A DNA stretch of 64,000 nucleotides, taken from contig NZ_JNLX01000072.1 in NCBI RefSeq assembly GCF_000715495.1, positions 1 through 64,000 of the forward strand, given 5' to 3'. How positions within the stretch are numbered: the stretch's first letter is position 1; each line of letters starts with the position of its first letter. The notes below the pieces were generated by a model. It was not told the origin of the DNA and ran no database searches. It saw only the letters and a program-made list of their open reading frames with translations. Position numbers and translations under genes: made by a program. The DNA is from Hymenobacter sp. IS2118 (lineage in GTDB: Bacteria > Bacteroidota > Bacteroidia > Cytophagales > Hymenobacteraceae). Shown here in pieces: positions 49,481-57,604 of the stretch.

Positions 49481-50812
49481 TTACTTGCCCAGCGCCATGT
49501 TGGTGATGCTGGCGGATGCGGGGGCGTGCTTTTTCAGATACTTCCGGGCTTCCTTGTGCAGGTCCGACCGGCGCTCGGCTTTTTCGAGCACCACGCGGTA
49601 GTAGCGCCGGGCGTCGGTGGCGTTGTTCTCGGCGGCGGACAGCCGGCCCAGGTTGGCCGCCGAAAACAGGTAGAAGCCGCCTTTCACCTGGCCTGCCGTT
49701 TCGCAAAACACCATGCAGCGCCGGTAATAGTCCTGGGCGGCGGCCGGGTTGCGGCGGCGGTGCTGCTCCACGTAGCCGAGGTAAAAAGAGGCCATGCGGC
49801 CGCTGAATGCTTCGTAGCCGGGCAGGCCGCGGCTCACCTTGGCCAGAATGTCGCGGCTGGTGCGCTCGCACTCGGCGAGCTCGCCCTGGGCAAAGCTGTT
49901 CTGGGCGTAGGCGCGCTGAAAGCAGCTATTGTCGGGGAAGTCTTTGGCCAGGGAGCGGGAAGCCTCCAGCGCGGCGGCCGTTTTGTTCTCTGAGTTGCTG
50001 CCCAGAATGCGCATGTGGAAAAACCTGGCCTCCGTGGCCGTATAAAAGCCGGTTTCAGCTACTTTTTCGAGCTGGGCGAGGCCGGTAGCCCGGTTGCCGC
50101 GCGGGAAAAACATCAGCACCGGGCGCAGCAGGGGGTATTCCTCTGCAATCCACACGGCGTAATAGTTGAACAGGGCCTCGCCAAACACAAATTCGGGGCT
50201 CAGGCCGTTGGCCTCGCGGCTTTTCTGCAAATACGAAAGGGCGCGCTTGCTGCTCACGGTCGCTTTGGTCCAGTCGCGGCGCTCGGCGTGCAGGCGGGCA
50301 CTGAAGCCGTAGGCGGCGGAGAGGAAAAACGCGGCTTCGTAATTACGCGAATCGGCCCGGTACATGGTTTCGGCTTTGGTGATGGCCGTGTCCATGTAGG
50401 CAAAGAATAGCTTGTCGTACTGCTTGTTGTGGGTGTTGCTGGGCATTATTTTCCACCACGTATTCAGCCCCTGCATGAAGTAGGCCATGGGATGCTGTGG
50501 GTAGCGCCGGCGCAGCGAGCGGAACTGCTTTTCGGCCTGGTCGAACTTGAAGTTGTAGAGGTTTTGTACCGCCCCGCCCAGCTCGTCCTGAATGTCGGCA
50601 TTGAGCAGCAGCCACTCCTTGGTGTCAATGGCCGTCGGCGCCACGTACACTTCCTCCAGGTCTATGCCCGGCATGGCGCGCACCGTGTCCGCCCCGCTCG
50701 GCAGCAGCAGCGTGCCTTCGCCCTGGGCCAGGGCACTCACGCAGGTAATCAACAACAAAACAGCAACCCGTAGCAGCCGCCACGAGCAAATGGTAAAGTA
50801 GTGTTGCACCAT
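49481..50812 (-). CDS. secreted TPR protein, uncharacterised
   Basis: The 443-residue protein has a signal peptide (about 9-30, ending SALAQ). It then has helical tandem repeats of TPR type (GGAVQNLYNFKFDQAEKQFR, SLRRRYPQHPMAYFMQG, EAAFFLSAAYGFSARLHAER, LGRLSAAENNATDARRYYRV). No catalytic motif is seen. It resembles periplasmic scaffold TPR proteins of Bacteroidota whose partners are unknown. Convergent with the aromatic operon and sharing its terminator. Confidence 0.8.
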   Translation of the reverse strand: MVQHYFTICSWRLLRVAVLLLITCVSALAQGEGTLLLPSGADTVRAMPGIDLEEVYVAPTAIDTKEWLLLNADIQDELGGAVQNLYNFKFDQAEKQFRSLRRRYPQHPMAYFMQGLNTWWKIMPSNTHNKQYDKLFFAYMDTAITKAETMYRADSRNYEAAFFLSAAYGFSARLHAERRDWTKATVSSKRALSYLQKSREANGLSPEFVFGEALFNYYAVWIAEEYPLLRPVLMFFPRGNRATGLAQLEKVAETGFYTATEARFFHMRILGSNSENKTAAALEASRSLAKDFPDNSCFQRAYAQNSFAQGELAECERTSRDILAKVSRGLPGYEAFSGRMASFYLGYVEQHRRRNPAAAQDYYRRCMVFCETAGQVKGGFYLFSAANLGRLSAAENNATDARRYYRVVLEKAERRSDLHKEARKYLKKHAPASASITNMALGK

Positions 50813-51273
50813 TAGTAATAGTTAATGTTAATAAATCAATAAAATGCTGACCTGTTAGCTAGCCTCCTCAAACGGCTTTTGTTTTAATAACAACCAGTTT
50901 AAGTACGCCTGAGTCAATCTACAAATTTAATTTGACAAAGATAAGTAATTGAATAATTTGAATTTCAGCCCATCTGCTTCCGGGAAGCAGCCAAGCATAC
51001 GCTGAACCCGACAGTGGCGGTTTGCGGCTCGTTGGTCGCCGCTGAAATAAATTTTGGCGGCCCGAAATCATTGCCACCGGCAACTACTTACGCGCCGACT
51101 GCCGGTTGGCGCCAGCCGGGCTACGCCAGGGCCGGGCGCATGCCGCAAACGAAGCCATCACGTCCAGGTGTTTCTGTCAATTTTATACTTGCGAGGCTTG
51201 CTTCCAAATAAATAAAAAACCAGGTCCCACACGTAGCAGGGCCTGGTTTGAAATGAAGTAGTACTAATCTTTT
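50813..51273. other. 461-bp region without a supportable gene
   Basis: The left part (50813-50990) is AT-rich and must carry the TPR gene promoter. The right part (51000-51217) is GC-rich with no credible frame. The terminator of the BlaI/M56 transcript is at 51218-51253. Confidence 0.5.
51218..51253 (-). terminator. terminator of the BlaI/M56 operon
   Basis: On the minus strand AAACCAGG and CCTGGTTT close a hairpin followed by TTTTATTTATTT. It lies just past the small secreted ORF and supports that ORF being part of the transcript. Confidence 0.75.
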
Positions 51274-51450
51274 TCAGCGCCCTGGGCCCGATGCGCGCAG
51301 TGCGGCCATTACTTGCCCCGCAGCCGCTCCCGCAGCTGCCCATACAGCTTTTCGCCGTCGCTGGGATGGTGCGCGCTGGCTTCTTTGGGCACACGAAGGG
51401 GCGGGGGCCGCCGCCAGGGCCGCCCCAATTAGTACTATCCAGTGTCTCAT
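51274..51450 (-). CDS. small secreted ORF at the end of the M56 operon
   Basis: The 58-residue frame starts with an apparent signal peptide (MRHWIVLIGAALAAAPAPSC, then AQ). The residues after it are Arg/Ala-rich and not protein-like. Another frame over the same bases encodes HHPSDGEKLYGQLRERLRGK and stop, which looks more like a real C-terminus. A single-base error or mutation near 51385 would join the two. It starts 27 bp after the M56 gene and ends before a terminator. Possibly a frameshifted small gene. Confidence 0.4.
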   Translation of the reverse strand: MRHWIVLIGAALAAAPAPSCAQRSQRAPSQRRRKAVWAAAGAAAGQVMAALRASGPGR

Positions 51451-51476
51451 AAGGAAACTAAAAAAGGTGGCCCGTG

Positions 51477-52973
51477 CTAGGGAATCAGTTGGCCCGCGCC
51501 GTCAAATACGAGGTATTGCGGGCGGCGGCCCACTGCTATTTCGGCCTTGTAGAGCGGGGTTTTGCCGTCGGCGGCCCGAATCTCGGTTACGCTAAGCAGG
51601 CGGGCGTCGGGGTGGTTTTTGGTGATGTACGCCAGGGCCGGTGCGGCCAGGTAGGCCATGCCCTGGGCCGGCTCGGCCACCGCGGGGGCCGGCGTGGCCA
51701 CGCCATACTTCTGGTTGAAGGCAAGCACCTCGGGTCGGCTCAAGTTCTGTTTGGTCGTTATAATGATAACGCCCGTCGTCACACCCGCTGCCCCGGCTAA
51801 CTGGCGGGCATTCTCGCCCTTCAACACACTTATTGAGGCAATATCTTTGGGGTTTAAGGCACTGATGGCGGCAGTGTACAGCTTGCCATCTACGTAGTAA
51901 ATGGGCGTGGGAATACGCTGGATTGGCTGTTTCGTGGCGGTAGTGACCAAAGCCGCGCCAGTATGCAGCACTCGCGCTTGGGCCGTTTGGGTAGTCGCTA
52001 CGGTCAAAGGTTGCGAAGCTGCCACCGGCGCTTTGGCCGCCGTCGGTCCTGTTTGGGCCGGGGCCGATGCCATCGCGGCCGGTACCGCTGGCCCGCCGCT
52101 CTGCGCCCGGGCCGCCGAAAAGCCGAGTGCCACGGCCAGCACCAGCGGCCCGGCCACGAAATAGCGGGCTAGCTGCCCGGTCGAAGAAAAGGGAGTATTC
52201 ATCATCGCAACACGGTTTTTGAGGGTTGTAAACGTGAAATGGGAAACGAGAGAAGGCCCGGCCGTGCCGTGGCTAAGGCGCAGCAGGCTGTATTGGTAGG
52301 CCCGGCGGTCGAGGCCGGTTTGCAGGGCGGCGCGGTCGGCCAGGTACTCTAGGTTGTCGAGCAGGGCCCGGCGCAGCAGCCACACTGCCGGGTTGCACCA
52401 GGCCAGGGCCTGCGCCACCTGGGCCAGCAGTACGTCGGGGGTGTGCCACTGGCGCACGTGCACCTGCTCGTGGCGCAGCACCGCGTCCAGCTCGGCGGCC
52501 GGGTGTCGGGCCGGGTTCAGGTAAATGGTTTGCCAGAACGAAAACGGGCTCACGTCACCCGCCAAAATCCGCACGGCTTGCCTGTGCACCACTGCTGGCC
52601 GGGCCGTCCGCCGCAGGCGCCCCAACGAGAGCAGCTGCCCCAGCAGACGGGCCAGCAGCAGTGCCGCACCGCCCGCGTACAGCCCCAGAACTAACATTTC
52701 CCAGTCGAGCGCCGGGGCTGTGGACCCGGCCACCGCCCCCGTGAGGACCGGGCCAATGTTCACCAGCACCGCGGCCGTAGGTTCGGTTATTTCGGCGAGC
52801 AGCAGTGCGGGCACGGGCAGCGCCGGGTACACGGCCGCAAACAGCAGCGCAAACAGCAGGTAAAAGCGGTTCAGCGTGAAAAACGTGAGCCGGCGCAGCA
52901 GCCCGAAATACGCCGCCGCGAACAGCAGCAGCGCCCCATTGGCCTTCAGCAGGTAGAGCAGGGTGGGCGACAT
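51477..52973 (-). CDS. M56 family metallopeptidase (BlaR1/MecR1-like) with TonB-plug-like tail
   Basis: The 498-residue protein has four N-terminal membrane segments (about 7-25, 33-58, 92-115 and a fourth after the protease part, about 265-287). The zinc protease motif is H168-E169-x-x-H172 in VLRHEQVHVRQWH, with E209 in NLEYLADRAA as third ligand. In BlaR1 this protease cleaves the BlaI repressor. There is no penicillin-binding domain. Instead a TonB-receptor-plug-like segment follows (about 385-440: YYVDGKLYTAAISALNPKDI, then GVIIITTK). This tail type is common in Bacteroidota. It follows blaI by 2 bp. Confidence 0.88.
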   Translation of the reverse strand: MSPTLLYLLKANGALLLFAAAYFGLLRRLTFFTLNRFYLLFALLFAAVYPALPVPALLLAEITEPTAAVLVNIGPVLTGAVAGSTAPALDWEMLVLGLYAGGAALLLARLLGQLLSLGRLRRTARPAVVHRQAVRILAGDVSPFSFWQTIYLNPARHPAAELDAVLRHEQVHVRQWHTPDVLLAQVAQALAWCNPAVWLLRRALLDNLEYLADRAALQTGLDRRAYQYSLLRLSHGTAGPSLVSHFTFTTLKNRVAMMNTPFSSTGQLARYFVAGPLVLAVALGFSAARAQSGGPAVPAAMASAPAQTGPTAAKAPVAASQPLTVATTQTAQARVLHTGAALVTTATKQPIQRIPTPIYYVDGKLYTAAISALNPKDIASISVLKGENARQLAGAAGVTTGVIIITTKQNLSRPEVLAFNQKYGVATPAPAVAEPAQGMAYLAAPALAYITKNHPDARLLSVTEIRAADGKTPLYKAEIAVGRRPQYLVFDGAGQLIP

Positions 52974-52975
52974 GG

Positions 52976-53344
52976 CTACTCGGGTTTTTTGCTTTCGATG
53001 AGCTGAATAATCTCCTGCAAATCAGCCGCACTGATTTTGTCGTCCTGCGCGAAAAACGACACCAACTCCTTGTAGGAGTTCTGAAAATGCTGCTGCACCA
53101 GCGTGCCCAGCGAGCGGCGCTGGTACTCATCGGCCGAAATCAGGGGCACGAAGCGGAAGGAGTTGCCCAGCTTTTCGCTGCGCACGTAGCCTTTGCGCTC
53201 CAGGTTGCGGAGCGTGCTGGCCAGCGTAGTGTAGGGCGGACGCGGTGCGGGCAGGTGCTCGAGTATTTCTTTCACGAAGCCCCCGCCGGGCAGGGGCCAG
53301 AGCACGCGCAGGGCGTCTTCTTCGGGTTGGGTAAGGCGTTCCAT
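52976..53344 (-). CDS. BlaI/MecI/CopY family transcriptional repressor
   Basis: The 122-residue winged-helix repressor has LTQPEEDALRVLWPLPGGGF at the N-terminus and YTTLASTLRNLERKGYVRSE as recognition helix and wing. The C-terminal dimer helix is SFFAQDDKISAADLQEIIQL. It would bind the two dyads just upstream and be cleaved by the M56 protease, giving a self-controlled two-gene operon. No beta-lactamase gene is adjacent, so the inducing signal is unknown. Confidence 0.92.
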   Translation of the reverse strand: MERLTQPEEDALRVLWPLPGGGFVKEILEHLPAPRPPYTTLASTLRNLERKGYVRSEKLGNSFRFVPLISADEYQRRSLGTLVQQHFQNSYKELVSFFAQDDKISAADLQEIIQLIESKKPE

Positions 53345-53362
53345 AGGAGCAGCAGGTTCTTA

Positions 53363-53398
53363 TTACGAATATGTCGTAATATTACGAATGTTTCGTAA
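53363..53398. promoter_or_regulatory. tandem BlaI-type operators
   Basis: Two 17-bp dyads of the form TTACGA-N5-TCGTAA lie at 53363-53379 (spacer ATATG) and 53382-53398 (spacer ATGTT). Their centres are 19 bp apart, just under two helical turns. They end 19 bp before the blaI start, where a repressor would block transcription. Confidence 0.8.
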
Positions 53399-53440
53399 TA
53401 AGAACAAGCAGCCTTTACCGAAAAAAGTATAACGACAACA

Positions 53441-53477
53441 AAAAGGCCTCTTCCAGTCCGGAAAAGGCCTTTTTTTA
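53441..53477. terminator. hairpin terminator AAAAGGCCT/AGGCCTTTT
   Basis: AAAAGGCCT (53441-53449) pairs with AGGCCTTTT (53465-53473), followed by further T. It lies between the blaI promoter and the end of the leftward STAS-like gene; its orientation serves a rightward transcript or insulates blaI. Confidence 0.7.
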
Positions 53478-53618
53478 AAGGAAATATTTCTTTGACGAAG
53501 GTGCTGGCATTCTCCCGCAGAAGACCAGATTCAAGCTGTGAGGTGCCAGCAATCAGAAAATGTATTGACTAATAACCAAAAACTGACAACGACCCCTTGT
53601 TGGCCTGTGCACGAGCAC

Positions 53619-54050
53619 TCAATGCCGGACCTTGTCGGTTTGCTGAATTTGCAGCCAGCGGATGGCGGCGCCTTCGTCCCCAAAAAAGGAAATGGCGTAC
53701 GGCTTGTCGTCGTAAGCTTCGGCCGAAACGTAGCTTGGCTGGCTGACGATGGACCCGTGCAGGGCCGGGCCCACGAGGTAGGCCACAAACAGGCGCCCAT
53801 TCAGGCGCCGCGCCATGTCGGGGAAATACTTGGTCAGCAGCCAGTCAGTAGTGGCGGGGTCGTTGAGGGTGCGGCGCCGAATGTCCTGTAGCCAGAACCG
53901 GGCCTGCTGTTCCAGGGCCACCTCGGTCATGTGCTGGTACACGGCGGGCAGTTCGCGCGGGTCGGGCTGGTAGCCCCAGCGGCCTACCAGCACGTCAAGG
54001 TCGGCGCGGTAGGAAAAGTTGATGAGGGGAGCAGGGAGTTCCGTGGACAT
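53619..54050 (-). CDS. STAS/SpoIIAA-like small protein, second family member
   Basis: The 143-residue protein has NFSYRADLDVLVGRWGYQPD at the N-terminus. The central FWLQDIRRRTLNDPATTDWL then TKYFPDMARRL and the C-terminal FFGDEGAAIRWLQIQQ match the layout of the proteins at 40812 and 55544. It is closest to the latter, sharing RADLD/RTDLD-(V/L)LVGRW and D(I/V)RRR. Soluble, no catalytic motif. ATG 54050 is chosen; Met at 54056 is two codons upstream. Confidence 0.7.
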   Translation of the reverse strand: MSTELPAPLINFSYRADLDVLVGRWGYQPDPRELPAVYQHMTEVALEQQARFWLQDIRRRTLNDPATTDWLLTKYFPDMARRLNGRLFVAYLVGPALHGSIVSQPSYVSAEAYDDKPYAISFFGDEGAAIRWLQIQQTDKVRH

Positions 54051-54116
54051 GAGCAAAAAGCAGGAAGGCAGGCAAATTACGCAAGTTGCGGAGCCGAAGC
54101 GGGCTGGCGCCGCCGG

Positions 54117-55373
54117 CTAATGTACGGGTGCGGCGGCGGGGGTGGCTATGTCGGTGGCTTCCGGTGGGTGCTTGCGTAGCGAGCGCACCGCCAGTGCCAC
54201 GCTGGCGAGCGTGAGCACCGCGCCCAGCAGAAACGGCGCGCCGGGGAACTGTACCGGTGCCGTGGGCCGCGTAAAGTAACCAAATAAGTAGGTCATTACC
54301 AGCGGCCCCACTACGCCCGTGGCGCTAATGAGACTGGTAAGCGAGCCCTGCAGTTCGCCCTGCTCGTTGGCCGGCACCTGGCTCGAAATCGTACCCTGCA
54401 GCGCCGGCCCGGCCAGTCCGCCCAGGCAGTACGGCGCCAAAAACACCAGCATCAGCCAGCCCTGGGAGGCGAAGGCAAACAGCACGAAGCCCACCGTGTA
54501 GCAGGCCAGGCCAATGACAATGGCCCGTGCCGCGCCCAGCTTCGGAATGGCCACCCGCACCAGGCCGCCCTGCACCAGCCCCGAAAACAAGCCCACCACC
54601 GCCAGCGAAATGCCCACCAGCTTCTCGGTCCAGCCAAACTTGAGCATGGTGTAAAACGTCCAGACCGACTGGGTGGCCGAGCCCGCCAGGTAAACCAACA
54701 CCAACGCCGCCACCAGGCCCAGCACCGCCGGGTAGTTGCGCAGCCGCAGCAGCGACGCCACAGGGTTGGCGCGGCGCCACTCAAAGGGGCGCCGCTGGGC
54801 GAGCGGCAGGGATTCGGGCAGCACAAAGAAGCCGTACAGGAAATTGCTCAGGCTCAGCCCCGCTGCTACCATAAACGGCACCCGCGACCCAAAATCAGCC
54901 AGCAAGCCGCCCACTGCCGGCCCAATGATGAAGCCCATGCCAAAGGCGGCGCCCACCAGCCCAAAGTTCTGGGCCCGCTTCTCGGGCGTGCTGATGTCGG
55001 CGATATAGGCCGTGGCCGTGGTGAAGCTGGCCCCGGTGATGCCCGCAATAACGCGGCCCACGAAAAGCCACGCCAGCGTGGGCGCGAAGGTGAGAAAAAC
55101 GTAATCAAGGCCTAGGCCCAGCAGTGCCGCCAGCAACACCGGCCGCCGCCCCAGCTTGTCGCTGAGCCCGCCAATGACCGGGGCGAAACAGAATTGCGCG
55201 CTGGCGTAAGCAAACGTGAGCCAGCCGGAGTACTCCGACGCCCGGCTCAATCCCTCGCCGGTGAGCTGCTGAATGAGCTTGGGCACCACCGGAATAATAA
55301 TGCCCAGCCCGATAACGTCAATCAGAATAGTGACGAAAATGAAGCCAAGGGCGGGGGAGCGTTTGTCGGACAT
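54117..55373 (-). CDS. MFS transporter, TetA-like drug/H+ antiporter
   Basis: The 418-residue protein has 12 membrane segments. [20 protein letters not shown] and the loop-2 motif [14 protein letters not shown] are typical of the TCR/Tet family. [14 protein letters not shown] in segment 5 is the antiporter motif C. It probably exports a hydrophobic compound by proton exchange; tetracycline itself cannot be claimed. Met 55373 starts [11 protein letters not shown]; the longer upstream frame has no added conserved part. Confidence 0.9.
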   Translation of the reverse strand: MSDKRSPALGFIFVTILIDVIGLGIIIPVVPKLIQQLTGEGLSRASEYSGWLTFAYASAQFCFAPVIGGLSDKLGRRPVLLAALLGLGLDYVFLTFAPTLAWLFVGRVIAGITGASFTTATAYIADISTPEKRAQNFGLVGAAFGMGFIIGPAVGGLLADFGSRVPFMVAAGLSLSNFLYGFFVLPESLPLAQRRPFEWRRANPVASLLRLRNYPAVLGLVAALVLVYLAGSATQSVWTFYTMLKFGWTEKLVGISLAVVGLFSGLVQGGLVRVAIPKLGAARAIVIGLACYTVGFVLFAFASQGWLMLVFLAPYCLGGLAGPALQGTISSQVPANEQGELQGSLTSLISATGVVGPLVMTYLFGYFTRPTAPVQFPGAPFLLGAVLTLASVALAVRSLRKHPPEATDIATPAAAPVH

Positions 55374-55438
55374 TCGAAAAAACTGGGATGCGAAATAAAA
55401 GGCCACGGTCCGGTGCAGGCGGCGGCGCCAGCACTAGC

Positions 55439-55558
55439 GCTTAGGCATCGAGCCATAGGCTTTAAGCTACAAGCTGCAAGCTTTTAATTTGAGGAGCAAT
55501 GGGTTGCCAGCCGTCCAATGTGCTTTTGCTTTCGCACGACTGCTTAGGCATCGAGCCA
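55439..55558 (+). repeat. 17-bp direct repeat, two copies at the end of a STAS-like gene
   Basis: GCTTAGGCATCGAGCCA occurs at 55439-55455 and 55542-55558. The right copy contains the last codons and stop of the STAS-like gene (WLDA-stop on the minus strand). The left copy is a free-standing duplicate 87 bp away, a probable duplication or deletion scar. Confidence 0.8.
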
Positions 55559-55951
55559 CGCAATGGCAGCATTTTCTTCAATAAACCGCTCGCCGATAAA
55601 CGGTTTGTCAGCAAAGTAAGCCGCCGGTGGAAAAGCCGCGTCGGCGGCCTCGTCGCGCAAGTTGACGGGCGCCAGGAGGTAGGCCAACCGGGTGCGGCCG
55701 CCCAACCGGGGCGCCAGCTGCGGCAGCCAGGTTGAGACCATCCATTGGGCACCTATCTGGTGGGTGTTTTGTCGACGCCGCACGTCCAGCAGCCAGCGCC
55801 GACAGCCGTTCGTCTGCGCCGCGTCGAGCAGCAGCTGGTAGCCAAGCTGCATTTCTGGCAGCGTAATGGGACGCAGCCACCGGCCCACCAGTAAGTCCAA
55901 GTCGGTTCGGTAGCTGATTTGCAGAAAGTCCTGGACCAGGATGGGGTTCAT
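55544..55951 (-). CDS. STAS/SpoIIAA-like small protein, third family member
   Basis: The 135-residue protein has LQISYRTDLDLLVGRWLRPI, WLLDVRRRQNTHQIGAQWMV then STWLPQLAPRL, and FIEENAAIAWLDA. It is clearly related to the 53619 protein and more distantly to the 40812 protein. Three copies in 15 kb in unlinked settings suggest a lineage-expanded family, perhaps sensing or scaffolding. ATG 55951 is the start consistent with the relatives. Confidence 0.7.
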   Translation of the reverse strand: MNPILVQDFLQISYRTDLDLLVGRWLRPITLPEMQLGYQLLLDAAQTNGCRRWLLDVRRRQNTHQIGAQWMVSTWLPQLAPRLGGRTRLAYLLAPVNLRDEAADAAFPPAAYFADKPFIGERFIEENAAIAWLDA

Positions 55952-56115
55952 GCGCGGCAAGCAAATAATAGCAAGCCGCAAAGGTACGGGAAAGCCTTGC
56001 CGCCTGCCAACGTCAGGCAAACCATCAGGGCGGCTTTGGGGCGTTGGCAGGCGGCAAGGCTGTGGCACTCATCGTCCTCTATAGTTTTGGCCTCCACGCG
56101 CCGCCAGCCGGAGAC

Positions 56116-56766
56116 CTAAACCGGGGCGCTGGCTCCCAGCGCTGCCAGCGGCAGCGGGCCCGCGTCAACGAGGCGCTGCTGGGCGCTTAGGCCCACGTCC
56201 AGCAGGTCCTGCATCAGGCCTTTGCCAATGGTTTCGCGGGTATAGGCGTCGTTGCTGGTGCTCACTACCAGCACGGGGCGTTCAGGCAGGGCCACCAGGG
56301 TCGCCCGACGGTCAATCTCAATCGGGAACACGGGCGCGCACAATATTAGTCGGGTGTAGTCCACGGCGTTGCCAGCCAGCCAGCGGCAGGCCGCTGCTGC
56401 CCCGTGCCCGAAGCCAATAACCGTGACCGGCGTGCCCGGCGCGCAGGCGGCCAGTACTTCCTGGGTCAGGGCATTGAGGTAGGTGCTGAGGTCAGCCAGG
56501 TCGGCCAGTAGCGAATCGGGGGCAAACCACGCGGCCCCGGTGCGCGGTGTTTCCCCGTCGGCGGCAGGGAGAGCGTGGCGGCTCAAGGCTTCGGGCAGCA
56601 ATAGCAGGCGCTCGGGTGTGTCGAGGTTGCGGAGCTGTTCGGCCAGGTCGGTCAAGGGTTGGTCGTGGCCGTGCAGGCACACCCATACCTGCTCGATGGC
56701 TGGTCCGGGTTCGCCCAAGCTGATGTAGCGGGCAGTGCGCGGCGTGGGGAAGGAAATAGGGGTCAT
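56116..56766 (-). CDS. esterase-like alpha/beta hydrolase lacking the catalytic serine
   Basis: The 216-residue protein resembles the phospholipase/carboxylesterase family: QVWVCLHGHDQPLTDLAEQL, then GAAWFAPDSL, then VTVIGFGHGAAAACRWLAG and a PVLVVSTSNDAYTRE segment. In active members the nucleophile elbow reads GFSQG. Here it reads GFGHG, so Ser is Gly. The usual C-terminal GGHE block is also missing; the protein ends ALGASAPV. It is probably a pseudo-enzyme. No frameshift is seen. Confidence 0.75.
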   Translation of the reverse strand: MTPISFPTPRTARYISLGEPGPAIEQVWVCLHGHDQPLTDLAEQLRNLDTPERLLLLPEALSRHALPAADGETPRTGAAWFAPDSLLADLADLSTYLNALTQEVLAACAPGTPVTVIGFGHGAAAACRWLAGNAVDYTRLILCAPVFPIEIDRRATLVALPERPVLVVSTSNDAYTRETIGKGLMQDLLDVGLSAQQRLVDAGPLPLAALGASAPV

Positions 56767-56941
56767 GCGTCAGTGTAAAATCAAAGGTAAGCGGCAGCGT
56801 GTACGGCCGCAACGCAAATGGTGCCCGGTTGCCGGGGCTTTTTTGTGGCTGAGAACCACGCTGTAACCTGCACCACCCTGCGTAATTGATATTTTTTGTG
56901 GCATTACCCAAAAATTGGCTTACCTTTGTATTACCAAACAG

Positions 56942-57014
<73 letters not shown>

Positions 57015-57017
57015 CCT

Positions 57018-57053
57018 AAAAGGCCGTTTCCAAGCAGGAAACGGCCTTTTTTA
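57018..57053 (+). terminator. terminator after tRNA-fMet
   Basis: AAAAGGCCGTTTCC and GGAAACGGCCTTTT form a perfect stem with an AAGCA loop, followed by further T. Confidence 0.9.
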
Positions 57054-57604
57054 TTCTTGATGCATACAAAGTACAACAAGGACCTACCTACTTTTGAAAA
57101 GGATGTTTACCTCATTGAGGAGGTTGCTTGGTAGGCGCCCTAGTTATATTAATGAACCGATGGTTATTGTAAGTTCGGCCTATTGATAGAAACTCCGCGC
57201 TACTTCAGTAAGGGATCTAGGCTAAACTGCGCGTTCGTTGGGCGGGCGGTTGGCCTTAGAGGGTTGGTTTGCCACCAGGGTATACCTAGCGTTCTGCACG
57301 CGCTTGTGCGAGAAGTACCTCACAGCAGCGTTTGCGCAACGGTGGTAATATGGCGTATCCAACACAGTTGGAATTACTAAGCATTAGACAAGTCCGACGG
57401 GCATCGGCAAGACTTTTGCTAGCCTACTCCCACTAAGCGCTTGAATAGCTTGCGCGGGCCGATGCCGCCAAGACGTTGCATCTGCTTGCCTTTGTAAATT
57501 ACCTGAACTTCCTCACACTGATACTTGATAATTCTCCCATTGGCTATAGTGTAATTAATAAAATTAAATATATAAAATTTATTATCTTAATTAAAAACCA
57601 CGGG
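57054..57604. other. region between tRNA-fMet and the acyltransferase without a supportable gene
   Basis: About 550 bp of mixed composition with no credible frame. GGCATCGGC (about 57391-57399) and GCCGATGCC (about 57458-57466) form a 9-bp inverted repeat. The last 100 bp are very AT-rich and precede the OafA-type gene. No second copy of the tRNA 3' end was noticed downstream. Confidence 0.5.

Noticed and set aside
51014..51211. 65-codon frame in the spacer left of the BlaI/M56 operon
   Set aside because: No motif or signal peptide, and it runs against the terminator of the leftward transcript.
57183..57380. 65-codon frame after tRNA-fMet
   Set aside because: Composition and predicted product (Arg/Val-rich, no motif) do not resemble a gene, and no start signal or neighbour supports it.
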